Shown piece by piece: positions 62,811 through 64,000 of a stretch of 64,000 nt of DNA. Where the stretch lies: contig CAYJLG010000012.1 of the NCBI GenBank assembly GCA_964371035.1, positions 5,300-69,299 of the forward strand, written 5' to 3'. The translations under genes were made by a program, and so were the position numbers. The DNA is from UBA1535 sp964371035. GTDB lineage: Bacteria; Bacillota; Clostridia; Tissierellales; Sedimentibacteraceae. Under the pieces are notes generated by a model. The model saw nothing but the letters and a program-made list of their open reading frames with translations, had not been told where the DNA came from and ran no database searches. Position 1 is the first letter of the stretch. Every line of letters begins with the position of its first letter.

Positions 62811-63338
62811 CTAGATTTTTTCTATTTGTTCATAATCAAGTTCAGCAAGAGTCTCTCTACCAAACATTGAAACATAAACTTTTACTTTTCTTTTTTCATT
62901 GTTGATACTTTCTACCGTACCTATGAAATTTTCAAATACTCCATCAATTATTGTAACAGATTCGCCTATTTCTAAGTCTATGTCAGGTAATTTCTCAACA
63001 ACACCTAATGATTTAACTTCATCGTCACTTAGTGGAACTGGCTTAGATCCTGGACCTACAAACCCTGTTACACCTCTTGTATTTCTAACAAGATACCATG
63101 ATTCATCTGTCATAATCATCTTAATGATAACATAACCCGGAAACATTTTTCTTTCCTTAACTTTTGTTTTACCGTTTTTCTCTTCTTCAGTCTTCTCTGC
63201 AGGAACGATAACTTCAAAAATTATATCTTGCATAGCACGGTTTTCAACTAATTTTTCTATGTTAGTCTTAACCTTGTTTTCATGTCCCGAATATGTATGA
63301 ACTACATACCATCTTGATCCTTGAGATTTTTGTTTCAT
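62811..63338 (-). CDS. nusG: Transcription termination/antitermination factor NusG
   Basis: A 175 aa factor that binds the RNA polymerase clamp. The NGN domain has RWYVVHTYSGHENKV and FPGYVIIKM, and the C-terminal KOW domain has IIDGVFENFIGTVESIN. AAGGAG precedes the ATG. It lies 30 bp after secE. Confidence 0.96.
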   Translation of the reverse strand: MKQKSQGSRWYVVHTYSGHENKVKTNIEKLVENRAMQDIIFEVIVPAEKTEEEKNGKTKVKERKMFPGYVIIKMIMTDESWYLVRNTRGVTGFVGPGSKPVPLSDDEVKSLGVVEKLPDIDLEIGESVTIIDGVFENFIGTVESINNEKRKVKVYVSMFGRETLAELDYEQIEKI

Positions 63339-63368
63339 ACTGACAATACTCCTTTTCGTAAGATGGAA

Positions 63369-63584
63369 TTACACCAATAAACCTAAAACAAATTCAAAAG
63401 CAAGATCTAATCCCCATATAACAAGAGTCATAATAGCACATGTTGCTAAAACCACTATAGTATAATTAGTCAAATCTTTTTTTGAAGGCCAGTTTATTTT
63501 TTTAGCTTCTGACTTAACACCTCTAAAATAACTTTTCATTCTTGAGGTTGCTTTAACTTTAGTTTCATTATCTTTACTTGACAT
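63369..63584 (-). CDS. secE: Preprotein translocase subunit SecE
   Basis: A 71 aa membrane subunit of the SecYEG channel in the short single-helix form. It has the conserved YFRGVKSEAKKINWPSKKDL followed by one hydrophobic helix (about residues 41-68). It is 20 bp after rpmG in the standard order. Confidence 0.95.
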   Translation of the reverse strand: MSSKDNETKVKATSRMKSYFRGVKSEAKKINWPSKKDLTNYTIVVLATCAIMTLVIWGLDLAFEFVLGLLV

Positions 63585-63604
63585 TAATCAACACCTCTTA
63601 TATA

Positions 63605-63754
63605 CTATTTAGTCTCTTTATGCATTGTGTGCTTTTTACAAAATCTACAATACTTTTGCATTTCGATTCTATCTGGATTAGTCTTTTTATTTTTTGTAGT
63701 ATCATAATTTCTCTGTTTACAATCTGTGCACGCCATTTTAACTTTTACTCTCAC
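63605..63754 (-). CDS. rpmG: 50S ribosomal protein L33
   Basis: A 49 aa ribosomal protein (MRVKVKMACTDCKQRNYDTT...), read directly from the sequence. It has two CxxC pairs (CTDC, CRFC), so it is the zinc-binding form. The start is a GTG at 63754 with GGAGGTG upstream; the usual alternative ATG is 18 bases further in. It heads the rpmG-secE-nusG set. Confidence 0.95.
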   Translation of the reverse strand: MRVKVKMACTDCKQRNYDTTKNKKTNPDRIEMQKYCRFCKKHTMHKETK

Positions 63755-63845
63755 TGTAACACCTCCGACTTTTTATATTAATAAATGCTCAAAATTCAAT
63801 GTTTCTTAATCGAGCATACCTATCCGATAATAAGTTACCTAATAT

Positions 63846-63874
63846 AAATTATCATAATTAGACGTTTATGTCAA
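63846..63874 (-). promoter_or_regulatory. Promoter of the rpmG-secE-nusG operon
   Basis: On the minus strand TTGACA (63869-63874) is followed by TAATTT at 17 nt (63846-63851) or GATAAT at 15 nt, about 100 bp upstream of rpmG. The -35 box is consensus, while the -10 is imperfect. Confidence 0.6.
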
Positions 63875-63913
63875 CAATTTTTTATAAATATTTTTAGAGT
63901 TTTTCTATCGTTC

Positions 63914-64000
63914 GTTGCTACTCACAGTCGATATAAGTGTACAAGGGAAAAAATAATAAAATATGGAAGCCTTATGTAGATTGGATTAAGTTGTGTGAAA
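63914..64000. repeat. Long hairpin repeat, copy 2 (cut by the window edge)
   Basis: The same sequence as the start of the element at 35285: a GTTGCTACTCACAGTC-like block, then GGAAAAAATAATAAAATATG and on through TTGGATTAAGTTGTGTGA. Over the best 53 positions there is one mismatch. The second arm lies beyond the window. It is in the intergenic region upstream of rpmG. Confidence 0.8.

Overview
This 64 kb window is chromosomal DNA of a low-GC, anaerobic Gram-positive bacterium, most likely class Clostridia (Bacillota). The evidence is the AT-rich sequence with strong AGGAGG ribosome binding sites, the clostridial order of the ribosomal and RNA-polymerase genes, SLH-type surface anchoring, oxygen-sensitive radical SAM chemistry and a butyrate-kinase energy module. 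I cannot name the genus. Almost every gene lies on the minus strand; only the regulator, second thiolase and sulfatase at 55.0-60.2 kb are on the plus strand. I saw no tRNA, rRNA, CRISPR array, transposase or integrase.

Layout. (1) 0-3.2 kb: serine biosynthesis operon serC-serA-DUF1015 (the last gene runs off the left edge). (2) 3.5-22.6 kb: a surface and signalling block. It holds a FIST-EAL-Cache-GGDEF protein, an overlapping orphan OmpR-type response regulator, and two giant secreted proteins (2415 and 2387 aa), the second anchored by three SLH domains. (3) 22.7-35.2 kb: rpoB-rpoC-L7Ae-like-rpsL-rpsG-fusA-tuf. (4) 35.3-60.2 kb: a 25 kb catabolic island. (5) 60.2-63.8 kb: rpmG-secE-nusG-rplK-rplA-rplJ-rplL, with an L10 leader and two putative L1 operators. 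A repeat element lies beside rpoB, and its start recurs at the right edge of the window.

The main result is region 4. In most bacteria rplL is followed directly by rpoB; here they are 25 kb apart. The island encodes two short-chain reductases, a crotonase-fold protein resembling 6-oxocamphor hydrolase (a cyclic beta-diketone hydrolase), two 3-hydroxyacyl-CoA-dehydrogenase-family enzymes, a beta-keto acid cleavage enzyme (BKACE), two thiolases, phosphate butyryltransferase and butyrate kinase. It also has an M24 hydrolase with altered metal ligands, a FAH-family hydrolase, an MBL hydrolase, a cupin, an RbsABC-type importer, an SLC13-type anion transporter, a cytoplasmic Cys-type sulfatase with its radical SAM maturase, and a sigma-54 enhancer-binding regulator divergent from a good -24/-12 promoter. 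My inference is an inducible fermentation route for a (possibly sulfated) cyclic polyol or polyphenol: import, desulfation, reduction to a cyclic beta-diketone, hydrolytic ring opening, oxidation to a 3-keto acid, acetyl-CoA-dependent cleavage, thiolysis, and ATP from butyrate or acetate kinase chemistry. This follows the logic of clostridial phloroglucinol fermentation but seems to use a different ring-opening enzyme. The substrate is not proven by the sequence.
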